Source: Calothrix sp. PCC 7716
Lineage (GTDB): Bacteria; Cyanobacteriota; Cyanobacteriia; Cyanobacteriales; Nostocaceae
Assembly: GCF_019977735.1 (NCBI RefSeq)
Contig: NZ_AP025018.1
Coordinates: 1,674,001-1,738,000, forward strand
DNA length: 64,000 nucleotides
Direction: 5' to 3'
Shown: piece by piece, positions 56,410-64,000 of the stretch
How positions within the stretch are numbered: the first letter of the stretch is position 1
Layout: every line of letters starts with the position of its first letter
Program-made: the position numbers and the translations under genes
The notes under the pieces: model-generated
What the model was told of the DNA's origin: nothing
The model's input: only the letters and a program-made list of their open reading frames with translations
The model's database searches: none

Positions 56410-58539
56410 ATGTTGAAAGTTTTTGCTGACCGGGGTGGTACATTTACAGACCTAGTAGCTGTTACAGATAGTAGAGAAATTATAGATAACCTCTCAAATC
56501 ATCCTGAGCGGTTTTTGATTGTGTCATTAGAAAAGAATCAGTGGGTAATCGTTTATAAGCTTCTTTCCGAAAATCCCGAACTATACGAGGATGCAGCAAT
56601 TCAGGGAATAAGAGATATTATAGGGCTTTCAGGTGAGGCGCCTATCCCCTGCGAACAAATAGAAGTGGTAAAAATGGGAACAACAGTAGCAACAAATGCG
56701 CTGTTAGAAAGAAACGGTTCGCGCGTAGTCCTTGCCATTACAAAAGGGTTTAAAGATGCTTTACGAATAGGCTACCAAAACCGTCCTGATATTTTTGCCC
56801 GTCGTATTGTTTTACCAACGATGCTTTACGAACAGGTAATCGAAGTTGATGAACGTTACAATGCTCATGGTCAAGAACTGGCGCCTGTAAATATTGAAGC
56901 AGTAAAAAAAGACTTACAAGCAGCTTATAATTCAGGCATTCGTAGCTGTGCAATAGTATTTATGCACGCTTACCGTTACCCTCAACACGAACAACAAGTT
57001 GCACAATTAGCTTCAGATATTGGATTTACACAAATATCCATATCACATCAAGTTAGTCCTTTAATGAAACTAGTTAGTCGAGGAGACACAACTGTTGTTG
57101 ATGCTTATTTAACTCCTATTTTGCGACACTATGTAAATCAAGTAGCAAGTCATCTACCTGGAGTTAGATTAATGTTTATGAAATCTGATGGGGGATTAGT
57201 TGCCGCAGAACAATTTCAGGGTAAAGATAGTATATTGAGTGGGCCTGCTGGTGGTATCGTCGGCGCCGTTCAAACAAGCAAGCGTGCAGGTTTTTCTAAA
57301 GTCATCACCTTTGATATGGGAGGTACTAGTACTGATGTTGCCCATTTTAAAGGTGAATATGAACGACAATTAGAAAACGAAATTGCAGGCGCCAGAATGC
57401 GAGTACCTGTATTAGATATTCATACTATCGCAGCAGGTGGTGGTTCAATCTTATTTTTCGACGGTTCCAGCTATCGCGTTGGTCCAGAGTCTGCTCGCTC
57501 AAATCCTGGGCCTGCTTGTTATCGACGTGGTGGACCATTGGCAGTAACAGACGCAAATGTCATGTTAGGCAAAATTCATCCGCAATATTTTCCATCAGTA
57601 TTTGGTGTAGATGGGAATTTACCTTTAGATAAAGATATTGTCATTGAGAAATTTACACAGTTAGCACAAGAGATAGCGAAGAAAACAGAAAATAATAGTA
57701 CCCCTGAACAAGTAGCTGCTGGATTTATTGCCATTGCTGTAGAAAGTATGGCAAACGCGATTAAAAAGATTAGTTTACAACGTGGATATGATGTAACGCA
57801 GTATGTGCTTTGCTGTTTTGGAGGCGCCGGAGCGCAGGTAGCATGTTTAATAGCTGATACTTTAGGGATGAAACAGATATTTTTACATCCTTATGCAGGA
57901 GTACTTTCGGCTTATGGGATGGGACTTGCTGATGTGCGCGCGCTTCGTGAAGGCGCCGTGGAAAAAGCTTTGAGTCAGGGTTTGGTACAAGAGTTACAGG
58001 TGTTGATGGAAAGTTTGGAGACGAGTGCGAGAAAAGAGTTACCCCTCCCTAACCCTCCCCTCAAAGAGGGGAGGGGGCAAGAGTTGGAGGAAGAGATAGT
58101 TCGGAAAGTTAATTTGAAGTATGAAGGGACTAATTCGATGCTGACTGTTAATTTTGATTTAGATGTACCAGTTATGCAGGAAGAATTTGAGACAGAACAC
58201 AAAACGCGCTACGGTTTTATTCAATCTGGTAAGAATTTAATTGTTGAGTCGGTAAGTGTGGAAGTTATTCAAAAAATGGATACTCCTGAAGAACCTTTAA
58301 TTAGTCGTACTCGTTCTCTCGATGAGGCGCCTCAAAGTGTAGATACTGTACAAATGTTTGCTTTGGATAGATGGCATGATGCTCCAGTTTATCAACGTGA
58401 GCATTTACAACCAGGAGACAATGTAAATGGGCCTGCGATTATTGTAGAGAAAATTAGCACAATTGTAGTTGAACCAAATTGGCAAGCAAAATTAACAGAA
58501 CGTAATCATCTAATTTTAGAGCGGTGTGTCGTGGCATAG
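56410..58539 (+). CDS. hyuA: Hydantoinase/5-oxoprolinase subunit A
   Basis: ATP-dependent subunit A of the hydantoinase/oxoprolinase family, which opens cyclic amides such as 5-oxoproline. The 709 residues start with the sugar-kinase-like phosphate loop KVFADRGGTFTDLVAV. The central part has KSDGGLVAAEQFQGKDSILSG, FDMGGTSTDVAHF, NPGPACYRRGGPLAVTDAN and GMGLADVRALREG. This is the N-terminal half of the fused eukaryotic-type 5-oxoprolinase; subunit B lies 1.8 kb downstream. Residues about 538-555 (KELPLPNPPLKEGRGQELEE) are an in-frame insert encoded by a GC-rich hairpin repeat (58041-58078) and look foreign to the family. Substrate specificity is not determined. Confidence 0.88.
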   Translation: MLKVFADRGGTFTDLVAVTDSREIIDNLSNHPERFLIVSLEKNQWVIVYKLLSENPELYEDAAIQGIRDIIGLSGEAPIPCEQIEVVKMGTTVATNALLERNGSRVVLAITKGFKDALRIGYQNRPDIFARRIVLPTMLYEQVIEVDERYNAHGQELAPVNIEAVKKDLQAAYNSGIRSCAIVFMHAYRYPQHEQQVAQLASDIGFTQISISHQVSPLMKLVSRGDTTVVDAYLTPILRHYVNQVASHLPGVRLMFMKSDGGLVAAEQFQGKDSILSGPAGGIVGAVQTSKRAGFSKVITFDMGGTSTDVAHFKGEYERQLENEIAGARMRVPVLDIHTIAAGGGSILFFDGSSYRVGPESARSNPGPACYRRGGPLAVTDANVMLGKIHPQYFPSVFGVDGNLPLDKDIVIEKFTQLAQEIAKKTENNSTPEQVAAGFIAIAVESMANAIKKISLQRGYDVTQYVLCCFGGAGAQVACLIADTLGMKQIFLHPYAGVLSAYGMGLADVRALREGAVEKALSQGLVQELQVLMESLETSARKELPLPNPPLKEGRGQELEEEIVRKVNLKYEGTNSMLTVNFDLDVPVMQEEFETEHKTRYGFIQSGKNLIVESVSVEVIQKMDTPEEPLISRTRSLDEAPQSVDTVQMFALDRWHDAPVYQREHLQPGDNVNGPAIIVEKISTIVVEPNWQAKLTERNHLILERCVVA
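58041..58078. repeat. GC-rich hairpin repeat inside hyuA
   Basis: CCCCTCCCTAACCCTCCCCT then CAAAGAGGGGAGGGGGC: the arms CCCTCCCCTC and GAGGGGAGGG pair around a short AAA loop. It encodes PLPNPPLKEGRGQ. A related hairpin lies at 9437-9456. Confidence 0.8.
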
Positions 58540-58623
58540 GCGTCAATACTGTGCGTGCAGCTATATTAGCTAAATATTTACAGGATAATTATTAATGTTA
58601 GTTCATTAAGTTGAGATAGGATA

Positions 58624-58950
58624 ATGTCACCTTACCAGTATCCAGTTATTCAGACTACCGACATAGAAACAAGTTTTTTGGAATTAGCAGAACAATGGCG
58701 CCGTGAAACTGGTGTGCTTTCTGTCACCTCCAAAATATCAATGCATCCAGCGTATCAAAGAATAATCGGGATGGGGCAACCCGTTGTACCATTAATCATG
58801 CGTGAGCTTGAACGTGAACCAGACCATTGGTTTTGGGCATTAACTGCTATTACAGGTGCAAATCCTGTAAAAGAAAAACAGCGTGGCAGACTCGACCAAA
58901 TGGCTCAAGCTTGGCTTGCATGGGGGAGAGAAAATGGATATAGATGGTAA
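58624..58950 (+). CDS. Conserved small protein paired with the DUF7689 gene
   Basis: A 108-residue soluble protein, MSPYQYPVIQTTDIETSFLE..., with a conserved-looking core HPAYQRIIGMGQPVVPLIMR then EPDHWFWALTAITGANPV and a terminal Trp (ENGYRW). I recall similar small proteins encoded next to DUF7689 genes in diverse bacteria. No function is known to me. Its last 17 bp overlap the start of the next gene, whose ribosome-binding site GGGGGAGAG lies inside this frame, so the two are translationally coupled. An antidote, immunity or chaperone role for its partner is conceivable but unproven. Confidence 0.65.
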   Translation: MSPYQYPVIQTTDIETSFLELAEQWRRETGVLSVTSKISMHPAYQRIIGMGQPVVPLIMRELEREPDHWFWALTAITGANPVKEKQRGRLDQMAQAWLAWGRENGYRW

Positions 58951-59389
58951 GCTAGAAATTTTTAGAGAAAACAAGCTTCCCAACTTATCACTCACTGAGT
59001 ATTCTGTAACTAGCAAGCAAAGTAAATTGTATAACTGCTTTGCTTGGGCTGCGGGTGAAGACAACCGCTGGTGGAGTCCAATTGACCCTGACAATATTTA
59101 TTATTGGGTAGAAGATGTAGCTATCGAATTAAAGATATCAACTTTTATTCAAGCATACCAAAGCTTGGGTTATGAGGTTTGTGATAATAGCGAACTTGAG
59201 CCTGGTTTTGAAAAAATAGCGATATATGGTGATTCTGAAGGAGAAGCAACCCATGCTGCGAGACAACTACCTAACGGAAAATGGACGAGTAAACTTGGAA
59301 GTTGGGAAGATATTGAACATGAACTCGAAGGTTTGACAGTTGAAATGTATGGCGATGTGAAACAAATATTAAAACGTCAAATTAGGTAA
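58934..59389 (+). CDS. DUF7689-like protein with Cys/His pair
   Basis: A 151-residue protein from MDIDGKLEIFRENKLPNL (ATG 58934, strong GGGGGAGAG ahead); the frame also runs 17 codons upstream. The signature YNCFAWAAGEDNRWWSP holds a conserved Cys near residue 38. A His follows in GEATHAARQLPNGKWTSKLG near residue 106. The order Cys-His and the short size suggest a papain/NlpC-like fold, but catalytic activity is only inferred. Overlaps the upstream small gene by 17 bp, forming a two-gene cassette inserted between hyuA and hyuB. Confidence 0.65.
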   Translation: MDIDGKLEIFRENKLPNLSLTEYSVTSKQSKLYNCFAWAAGEDNRWWSPIDPDNIYYWVEDVAIELKISTFIQAYQSLGYEVCDNSELEPGFEKIAIYGDSEGEATHAARQLPNGKWTSKLGSWEDIEHELEGLTVEMYGDVKQILKRQIR

Positions 59390-59397
59390 GTGACAAT

Positions 59398-59641
59398 ATG
59401 ATTATTTCAATAAAGTGATGTTAAAGCTCTCGCACGTTTATTTCATGATAAAGTTCGCGAAGTTAATAACATAATCAAGAAGCTTGGAAATTAGCCAAAT
59501 GTCTATCTGCTTTACATCATGCTGTTACATATCAGCATATTGTTGCTTGTTTAGAACCAAGGGCAAAACACGAGTTAAGTAATGCTTTACCCGCTTTTCT
59601 GCGAGAACTGATAAAATGCACAACTGAACAGGTTGAATTAT
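59398..59641 (+). pseudogene. Broken GNAT-like N-terminus plus unassigned fragment
   Basis: ATG at 59398 is followed by early stops, yet 59426-59467 encodes ALARLFHDKVREVN, a clear relative of IARLFHDTVREVN in the intact GNAT gene 200 bp downstream. The next part, in another frame (about 59479-59641), reads QEAWKLAKCLSALHHAVTYQ then HIVACLEPRAKHELSNALPA and ends EQVEL, stopping across the GNAT ATG. EQVE again matches the GNAT protein. I read it as a decayed tandem copy that picked up a foreign or frame-shifted middle; the middle part is not identified. Confidence 0.55.
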
Positions 59642-60101
59642 GAAAATACGTTTATTTCAGGTTCAGGATGCTGAACAAATCGCGCGTTTGTTTCATGATA
59701 CAGTTCGTGAGGTAAATATTTGTGATTATTCGCTTGAACAGGTTGAAGCATGGGCGCCGGATAATATAAATTTTAGAGACTGGGCAAAAGCTTGTTTAAG
59801 TAAGTTTACTTTTGTGGCTGATGATGAATCCATTATTGCCGGGTTTGGTGAATTAGAAGCAAATGGTCATATAGATTGTTTTTACTGTCACAAAGATTAT
59901 CAGCGGATGGGTGTTGGTAGTAAGATTTATAGTGCGATAGAGACAAAAGCGCACGAGTTAGGAATTAAACGTTTGTATACAGAAGCGAGTATTACCGCAA
60001 AACCGTTTTTTTTACGTATGGGTTTTTCAGTTATAAAAGAACAACAAGTTGAGGCTAGAGGACAAAGTTTTATAAATTTTCAAATGGAAAAGTTTATTTA
60101 A
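59640..60101 (+). CDS. GNAT family N-acetyltransferase
   Basis: A 153-residue single-domain acetyltransferase using acetyl-CoA. The fold markers are FVADDESIIAGFGELEANGHID, the acetyl-CoA loop DYQRMGVGSKIYSAIETKAHE (motif A, QxxGxG as RMGVGS) and the late strand LYTEASITAKPFFLRMGFSVIKEQ. It is close to the YafP-type group. Substrate unknown. The start overlaps the end of the decayed copy upstream by a few bases. Part of the accessory segment between hyuA and hyuB. Confidence 0.85.
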   Translation: MKIRLFQVQDAEQIARLFHDTVREVNICDYSLEQVEAWAPDNINFRDWAKACLSKFTFVADDESIIAGFGELEANGHIDCFYCHKDYQRMGVGSKIYSAIETKAHELGIKRLYTEASITAKPFFLRMGFSVIKEQQVEARGQSFINFQMEKFI

Positions 60102-60107
60102 AAGAAA

Positions 60108-60262
60108 CCTAGAATGAAAAGAAACCAGGTTTATCAGCACCAACGAAAAGTCGTAATTAACCTCTTATTCTTTGCAACCCTCATAATCAAAGAAACCTGG
60201 TTTCTTTTCGTTTTGTTGAGGATTATCGTGTTCAGTGCTAAAGAAACCAGGTTTCAGAGATG
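60108..60262. repeat. Three GAAACCAGGTTTC-type palindromes
   Basis: GAAACCAGGTTTA (60121-60133), AGAAACCTGGTTTCTT (60191-60206) and AGAAACCAGGTTTCAGAG (60242-60259) occur within 140 bp, each able to fold on itself or pair with the others. They fill the spacer before hyuB. Confidence 0.75.
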
Positions 60263-60315
60263 CAACGGAACGCGACTCATGACATTATCAAAATTTATGA
60301 AATTAGGAGTTGACT

Positions 60316-61878
60316 ATGAATAGAACATCACAACCCGACCCTATACGCTTAGAAATCTTTAAAAACCTCTATCAGTTTATTGCCGAGCAAATGGGGATAG
60401 TGCTGCAAAACACCGCTACCTCAGTAAACATCAAAGAAAGATTAGATTTCTCTTGTGCAATATTTGATACTTCCGGTTTCTTAGTGGCAAATGCTCCTCA
60501 TATCCCTGTACACTTAGGGTCAATGAGTGAAAGCGTTCGCAGTTTAATTAACGATAAGGGAAATTCGATAAAACCGGGAAATGTATATTTATCTAATAAC
60601 CCCTATAACGGAGGTACGCACCTTCCTGATGTTACTGCAATTACACCTGTTTATCTAGACGGCGCCAATTTACCATCGTCTCCTATATTCTATGTAGCAT
60701 CGCGAGGACATCAAGCTGATATCGGTGGCATAACTCCCGGTTCAATGCCTCCTAATAGCACTACTATTGAAGAAGAAGGAATTTTATTTGATAATTTTCT
60801 CTTAGTCGAAGAAGGAAATTTCCAAGAAGCACAACTACGCGAAGTCTTAGGAAACCATCGTTACCCCGCACGTAACCCCGACCAAAATATAGCAGACCTG
60901 AAAGCACAAATTGCTGCAAATGAACGTGGAGTTCAAGAACTGCAAAAAATGGTGTTTCAATATGGCTTGCAAACAGTTCAAGCTTACATGCTATTTGTGC
61001 AAAATAATGCTGAAGAAGCAGTGAGACGCGCGATAGATGTTCTGAAAGACGGCACCTTTACGTATCATATGGATGGCGATGCAGTTATAAAAGTTACAGT
61101 TACCATTAACAAACAAAATCGCAGCGCTGTAATAGATTTTACCGGAACATCTCAACAACTAGATACAAACTTTAACGCACCGTCATCTGTAACTCAAGCT
61201 GCTGTTTTATACGTATTTAGAACATTAGTAGATGATAGCATTCCTCTCAACGCTGGATGTCTCAATCCCTTAGAAATAATTATCCCCGAAAGCTCAATGC
61301 TTAACCCCGTATATCCAGCAGCAGTAGTTGCTGGTAACGTCGAAACCTCCCAAACTATTGTTGACGCTTTATATGGTGCATTAGGAGTAATGGCAGCTTC
61401 ACAAGGAACAATGAATAATTTCACCTTTGGAAACGCGCGCTATCAATATTATGAAACAATTTGCGGCGGAAGTGGAGCAGGCGCCGACTTTGATGGAACC
61501 GATGCAGTTCACACGCACATGACAAACTCACGCTTAACCGACCCAGAAGTATTAGAAACAAGATATCCAGTGATGGTAGAAAGTTTTGGTATACGTTCTA
61601 ATAGCGGAGGTAAAGGAAAACATACAGGAGGAAACGGAGTAATTCGTAAAATAAAATTTCTCGAACCAATGACAGCAAATATTCTTTCTAGTCATAGAAT
61701 AATTCCCCCCTTTAGTTTGCAAGGCGCCGAAAACGGACAACTAGGACGGAACTCAATACAACGCAGTAACGGAAACAAAGAAAATTTAGGAAGCATCGGA
61801 ACAGTAGAAATGCAACCAGGAGACATATTCATCATCGAAACACCAGGAGGTGGAGGATTCGGCGCCACACCAACATAA
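60316..61878 (+). CDS. hyuB: Hydantoinase/5-oxoprolinase subunit B
   Basis: Subunit B of the hydantoinase/oxoprolinase family, 520 residues from MNRTSQPDPIRLEIFKNLYQ (ATG 60316 with AGGAG 6 bp ahead; an in-frame TTG is two codons upstream). Typical segments are ERLDFSCAIFDTSGFLVANA, IPVHLGSMSESV, GNVYLSNNPYNGGTHLPDVT and FYVASRGHQADIGGITPGSM with the metal-binding His. Later come AGNVETSQTIVDALYGALG, TICGGSGAG and the Gly-rich end TPGGGGFGA. It corresponds to the C-terminal half of fused 5-oxoprolinase and is expected to work with HyuA, from which it is separated by the accessory cassette. Confidence 0.9.
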   Translation: MNRTSQPDPIRLEIFKNLYQFIAEQMGIVLQNTATSVNIKERLDFSCAIFDTSGFLVANAPHIPVHLGSMSESVRSLINDKGNSIKPGNVYLSNNPYNGGTHLPDVTAITPVYLDGANLPSSPIFYVASRGHQADIGGITPGSMPPNSTTIEEEGILFDNFLLVEEGNFQEAQLREVLGNHRYPARNPDQNIADLKAQIAANERGVQELQKMVFQYGLQTVQAYMLFVQNNAEEAVRRAIDVLKDGTFTYHMDGDAVIKVTVTINKQNRSAVIDFTGTSQQLDTNFNAPSSVTQAAVLYVFRTLVDDSIPLNAGCLNPLEIIIPESSMLNPVYPAAVVAGNVETSQTIVDALYGALGVMAASQGTMNNFTFGNARYQYYETICGGSGAGADFDGTDAVHTHMTNSRLTDPEVLETRYPVMVESFGIRSNSGGKGKHTGGNGVIRKIKFLEPMTANILSSHRIIPPFSLQGAENGQLGRNSIQRSNGNKENLGSIGTVEMQPGDIFIIETPGGGGFGATPT

Positions 61879-62160
61879 TACTGTACGGGCGGGTTAACCC
61901 ATAACCTTCAAACAAAAAAACAACCTTCCTAAACCCGCCCCCCCAAATCATACAATTAATTAAATAACTCACGATTACGCCACCATTTATTATGATTATT
62001 TATTGATAATAAAAATTGCTGATTCAGGCGCCGCTACATTTACACATACTACATAGATAACTCCAATTATTAAAACTTATTAAAAATGTTTGTATAAAGA
62101 ATATTTGCTGTTTAATAATTGTATACTATCGTTCGTTGCACAAAAAGGTAAAATCACTTC
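61879..62160. repeat. Upstream part of a 1.43-kb tandem duplication, copy 1
   Basis: This 280-bp stretch recurs nearly unchanged at 63315-63592. It starts with a hairpin (GGGCGGGTT pairing with AACCCGCCC) that can terminate hyuB. It then holds an AT-rich promoter region containing AATTGTATACTATCGTTCGT just before the Rpn-like ATG. A partial extra copy of TTAACCCATAACCTTCAAA lies at 63285-63303. Confidence 0.9.
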
Positions 62161-63153
62161 ATGATTGACCACGATAGCTTGTTTAAAAAGTTAATACAGA
62201 ATTTTTTTCTTGATTTCATCGAGTTATTCTTTCCAGATATCAGTGATGTTTTGGATAAAGACTCGATAACATTTTTCCCACAAGAGATACTGACAGATGT
62301 AAGAAAAGGCGAAAAAAAGATTATAGACGTATTAGTCCAAGCAAAATACAAAAACGAGACGACGCTATTTATTATACACATCGAGCATCAGTCTTATATT
62401 CAAAAAGACTTTAGCGAACGAATGTTTTTATACTTTGCCGATTTATTTAAAATCTATGGGATTCCAATAATACCAATCGTTATTTTCTCTCATGATGCAC
62501 CGTTGACTGTACAACCATCTAGCTTCAACATCAGCGCTAGAGGCAAGAATGTATTGCAGTTTGATTATGAAGTTGTTCAGTTAAATCAACTCAACTGGCA
62601 AGACTTCATGAATATACAAAACCCTGTTGCCAGTGCTTTAATGTCGAAAATGAAGATTGGTGCTTCAGAGCGTCCAATGGTAAAGCTAATTTCGCTACAG
62701 TTACTTACTTCGTTGGGACTAAATGCTGCACAAGTCGGACAAATCTCCGGATTTATCGATACTTACCTAAAACTCAACACAGAGGAAGAAGAGGTGTTTA
62801 ATTCACAAATTGCTACCATAGAATCAGAGAAAAAGGAGCAAGTTATGGAAATTGTCACTAGTTGGATGGAAAAAGGTATAGAGAAGGGTAAAGAACTAGG
62901 TAGAGAGGAAGGTAAAGAACTAGGTAGAGAGGAAGGTAGGGAGGAAGGTATGCAACTAGGTAAAGAACTAGGTAAGCAAGAGGAAGCTGCATCGTTCGTT
63001 CTCCGCCTACTTCAACGTCGTTTCGGTAACTTAAGCCAAAGCCAGCAGGAACGTATTCAAGGTCTTTCCAGAAAACGTTTAGAAGAATTAGGGGAAGCGC
63101 TGTTAGATTTTAATTCAATAACCGATTTAAAAACCTGGCTCGCGCGCGTTTAA
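62161..63153 (+). CDS. Rpn-family nuclease-like protein with DUF4351, copy 1
   Basis: A 330-residue protein of the Rpn/PD-(D/E)XK transposase-like family, some members of which are DNA nucleases promoting RecA-independent recombination. The N-terminal domain starts IDHDSLFKKLIQNFF, with FFPDISDVLDKDS and the core KKIIDVLVQAKYKNETTLFI then IHIEHQSYIQKDFSERMF (candidate D...E-x-Q active site). Residues about 239-275 are a repeat of KELGREEG/GREEG encoded by near-identical DNA units. The C-terminal DUF4351 domain is EEAASFVLRLLQRRFGNLSQ then LEELGEALLDF. Whether it acts as nuclease is not shown. A second copy follows downstream. Confidence 0.85.
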   Translation: MIDHDSLFKKLIQNFFLDFIELFFPDISDVLDKDSITFFPQEILTDVRKGEKKIIDVLVQAKYKNETTLFIIHIEHQSYIQKDFSERMFLYFADLFKIYGIPIIPIVIFSHDAPLTVQPSSFNISARGKNVLQFDYEVVQLNQLNWQDFMNIQNPVASALMSKMKIGASERPMVKLISLQLLTSLGLNAAQVGQISGFIDTYLKLNTEEEEVFNSQIATIESEKKEQVMEIVTSWMEKGIEKGKELGREEGKELGREEGREEGMQLGKELGKQEEAASFVLRLLQRRFGNLSQSQQERIQGLSRKRLEELGEALLDFNSITDLKTWLARV

Positions 63154-63592
63154 ATTGTATATCACCTGGTTGCTGGCGCCTTCACAATACAACAAATGGG
63201 CGCCTTTCCACATTGGAGACAAGTTATGAAAATTGAAACTCAGCTAAATTTCAATGCAATGTGAAAGCTACTTCTATTGATGGCTTAACCCATAACCTTC
63301 AAATAAAAAAACAATACTGTACGGGCGGGTTAACCCACAACCTTCAAACAAAAAACAATCTTTGTAAACCCGCCCCCAAATCATACAATTAATTAAATAC
63401 TCACGATTACGCGACCATTTATTATGATTATTTATTGATAATAAAAATTGCTGATTTAGGCGCCGCTACATTTACACATACTACATAGATAACTCCAATT
63501 ATTAAAACTTATTAAAAATGTTTGTATAAAGAATATTTGCTGTTTAATAATTGTATACTATCGTTCGTTGCACAAAAAGGTGAAGCGACTTC
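63154..63592. repeat. Spacer containing upstream part of the duplication, copy 2
   Basis: 63154-63314 is unique apart from one TTAACCCATAACCTTCAAA fragment. From 63315 (TACTGTACGGGCGGG) to 63592 it matches 61879-62160 with few changes, including the hairpin, the GGCGCC site and the promoter-proximal GTATACTATCGTTCG. Confidence 0.9.
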
Positions 63593-64000
63593 ATGATTGA
63601 CCACGATAGCTTGTTTAAACAATTAATACAGAATTTCTTCCTTGATTTTATTGAGTTATTCTTTCCAGATATCAGTAATGTTTTGGATAAAGACTCTATA
63701 ACATTTTTCCCACAGGAGATACTTACAAACGTTAGAAAAGGTGAGAAAAAAATTATAGACGTATTAATCCAAGCAAAATACAAAAACGAGACGACGCTAT
63801 TTATTATACACATCGAGCATCAGTCCTATATTGAGAAAGACTTTGGTGAAAGAATGTTTTTATACTTTGCCGATTTGTATAAAATATACGGCATTCCGAT
63901 ATTACCAATCGTTATTTTCTCTCACGACGCACCGTTGACTATACAACCATCTTCGTTCAACATTAGCGCCGGAACCAAAAGTGTAATGCAGTTTGACTAT
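63593..64000 (+). CDS. Rpn-family nuclease-like protein, copy 2 (cut by window end)
   Basis: 136 codons from ATG 63593 to the window end without a stop: IDHDSLFKQLIQNFF, FFPDISNVLDKDS, KKIIDVLIQAKYKNETTLFI and IHIEHQSYIEKDFGERMF. It is about 90% identical by eye to the first 136 residues of copy 1, with substitutions such as Lys to Gln and Val to Ile that keep the proposed active site. Conserved residues and an intact frame suggest both copies are functional or the duplication is young. Length and C-terminal domain cannot be judged. Confidence 0.85.
   Translation, partial: MIDHDSLFKQLIQNFFLDFIELFFPDISNVLDKDSITFFPQEILTNVRKGEKKIIDVLIQAKYKNETTLFIIHIEHQSYIEKDFGERMFLYFADLYKIYGIPILPIVIFSHDAPLTIQPSSFNISAGTKSVMQFDY

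Overview
The window is chromosomal DNA of a filamentous, probably heterocyst-forming cyanobacterium (order Nostocales). Evidence: photosynthesis and cyanobacteria-specific genes (psb27, rbcR, ndhF/ndhD of the NDH-1 complex, cobN, cofH), a furA-sigC pair next to a peptidoglycan-binding protein gene as I recall it from Anabaena, a probable devH regulator (heterocyst development) behind an NtcA-type promoter, and heptanucleotide tandem repeats of the STRR type known from heterocystous strains. The genus cannot be fixed from the sequence. Gene density is ordinary and most genes look vertically inherited.

Layout. 1-7.2 kb: end of a DUF2499 gene, csaB, a GAF-type histidine kinase and cobN. 7.3-13.7 kb: peptidoglycan-binding protein, furA, sigC, gpsA, lipA and tRNA-Pro(CGG). 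13.7-14.8 kb: gene-poor stretch with a gene remnant. 14.8-19.9 kb: polA, a HAD phosphatase, a candidate small RNA and a DALR-domain protein. 20-25.2 kb: devH, a Ser/Thr kinase, rbcR, an NnrU/Z-ISO-like membrane protein and a thioredoxin-like protein. 25.7-29.7 kb: ndhF and ndhD. 29.8-34.6 kb: a membrane-anchored Mrr-like nuclease, surE, a 2H phosphoesterase, mltA and rhomboid. 34.7-39.4 kb: polysaccharide co-polymerase/BY-kinase, Wza-type exporter and a cyanoexosortase-associated protein. 39.6-49.8 kb: ankyrin protein, large hybrid kinase, sugar transferase and unknowns. 49.8-56.3 kb: GH10-like lipid/wall enzyme, psb27, cofH and two glycosyltransferases. 56.4-61.9 kb: hyuA and hyuB (5-oxoprolinase/hydantoinase halves) separated by a small accessory cassette. 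61.9-64 kb: tandemly duplicated Rpn/DUF4351 nuclease-like gene, the second copy cut by the window end.

Genome-scale signal. The palindrome GGCGCC occurs about 117 times by eye, roughly every 550 bp in genes and spacers alike, while the usual cyanobacterial HIP1 octamer GCGATCGC was not seen at all. This looks like an alternate highly iterated palindrome. The other strong theme is small-repeat invasion. GTGCTGA and GTTAGGA heptamer arrays, GTAGAGACGCG hairpins, ACGGGCAAGGATGCCCGT palindromes and other short repeats fill most spacers, and they have entered reading frames (cobN, polA, a GT39 enzyme, the DALR protein, hyuA) or supplied the stop codons of lipA and the ankyrin gene.

How genes work together. 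Cell-envelope polysaccharide functions recur (csaB, BY-kinase, Wza, sugar transferase, GT2-GtrA, GT39, cyanoexosortase-associated protein, MltA). ndhF/ndhD with rbcR and the thioredoxin form a photosynthesis/carbon block. FurA, SigC, DevH, RbcR and two GAF-containing kinases make the window rich in regulators. The most intriguing unexplained items are the GGCGCC signal, a well-delimited small RNA on the minus strand near 18.86 kb, and the DUF7689 gene pair inserted between hyuA and hyuB.
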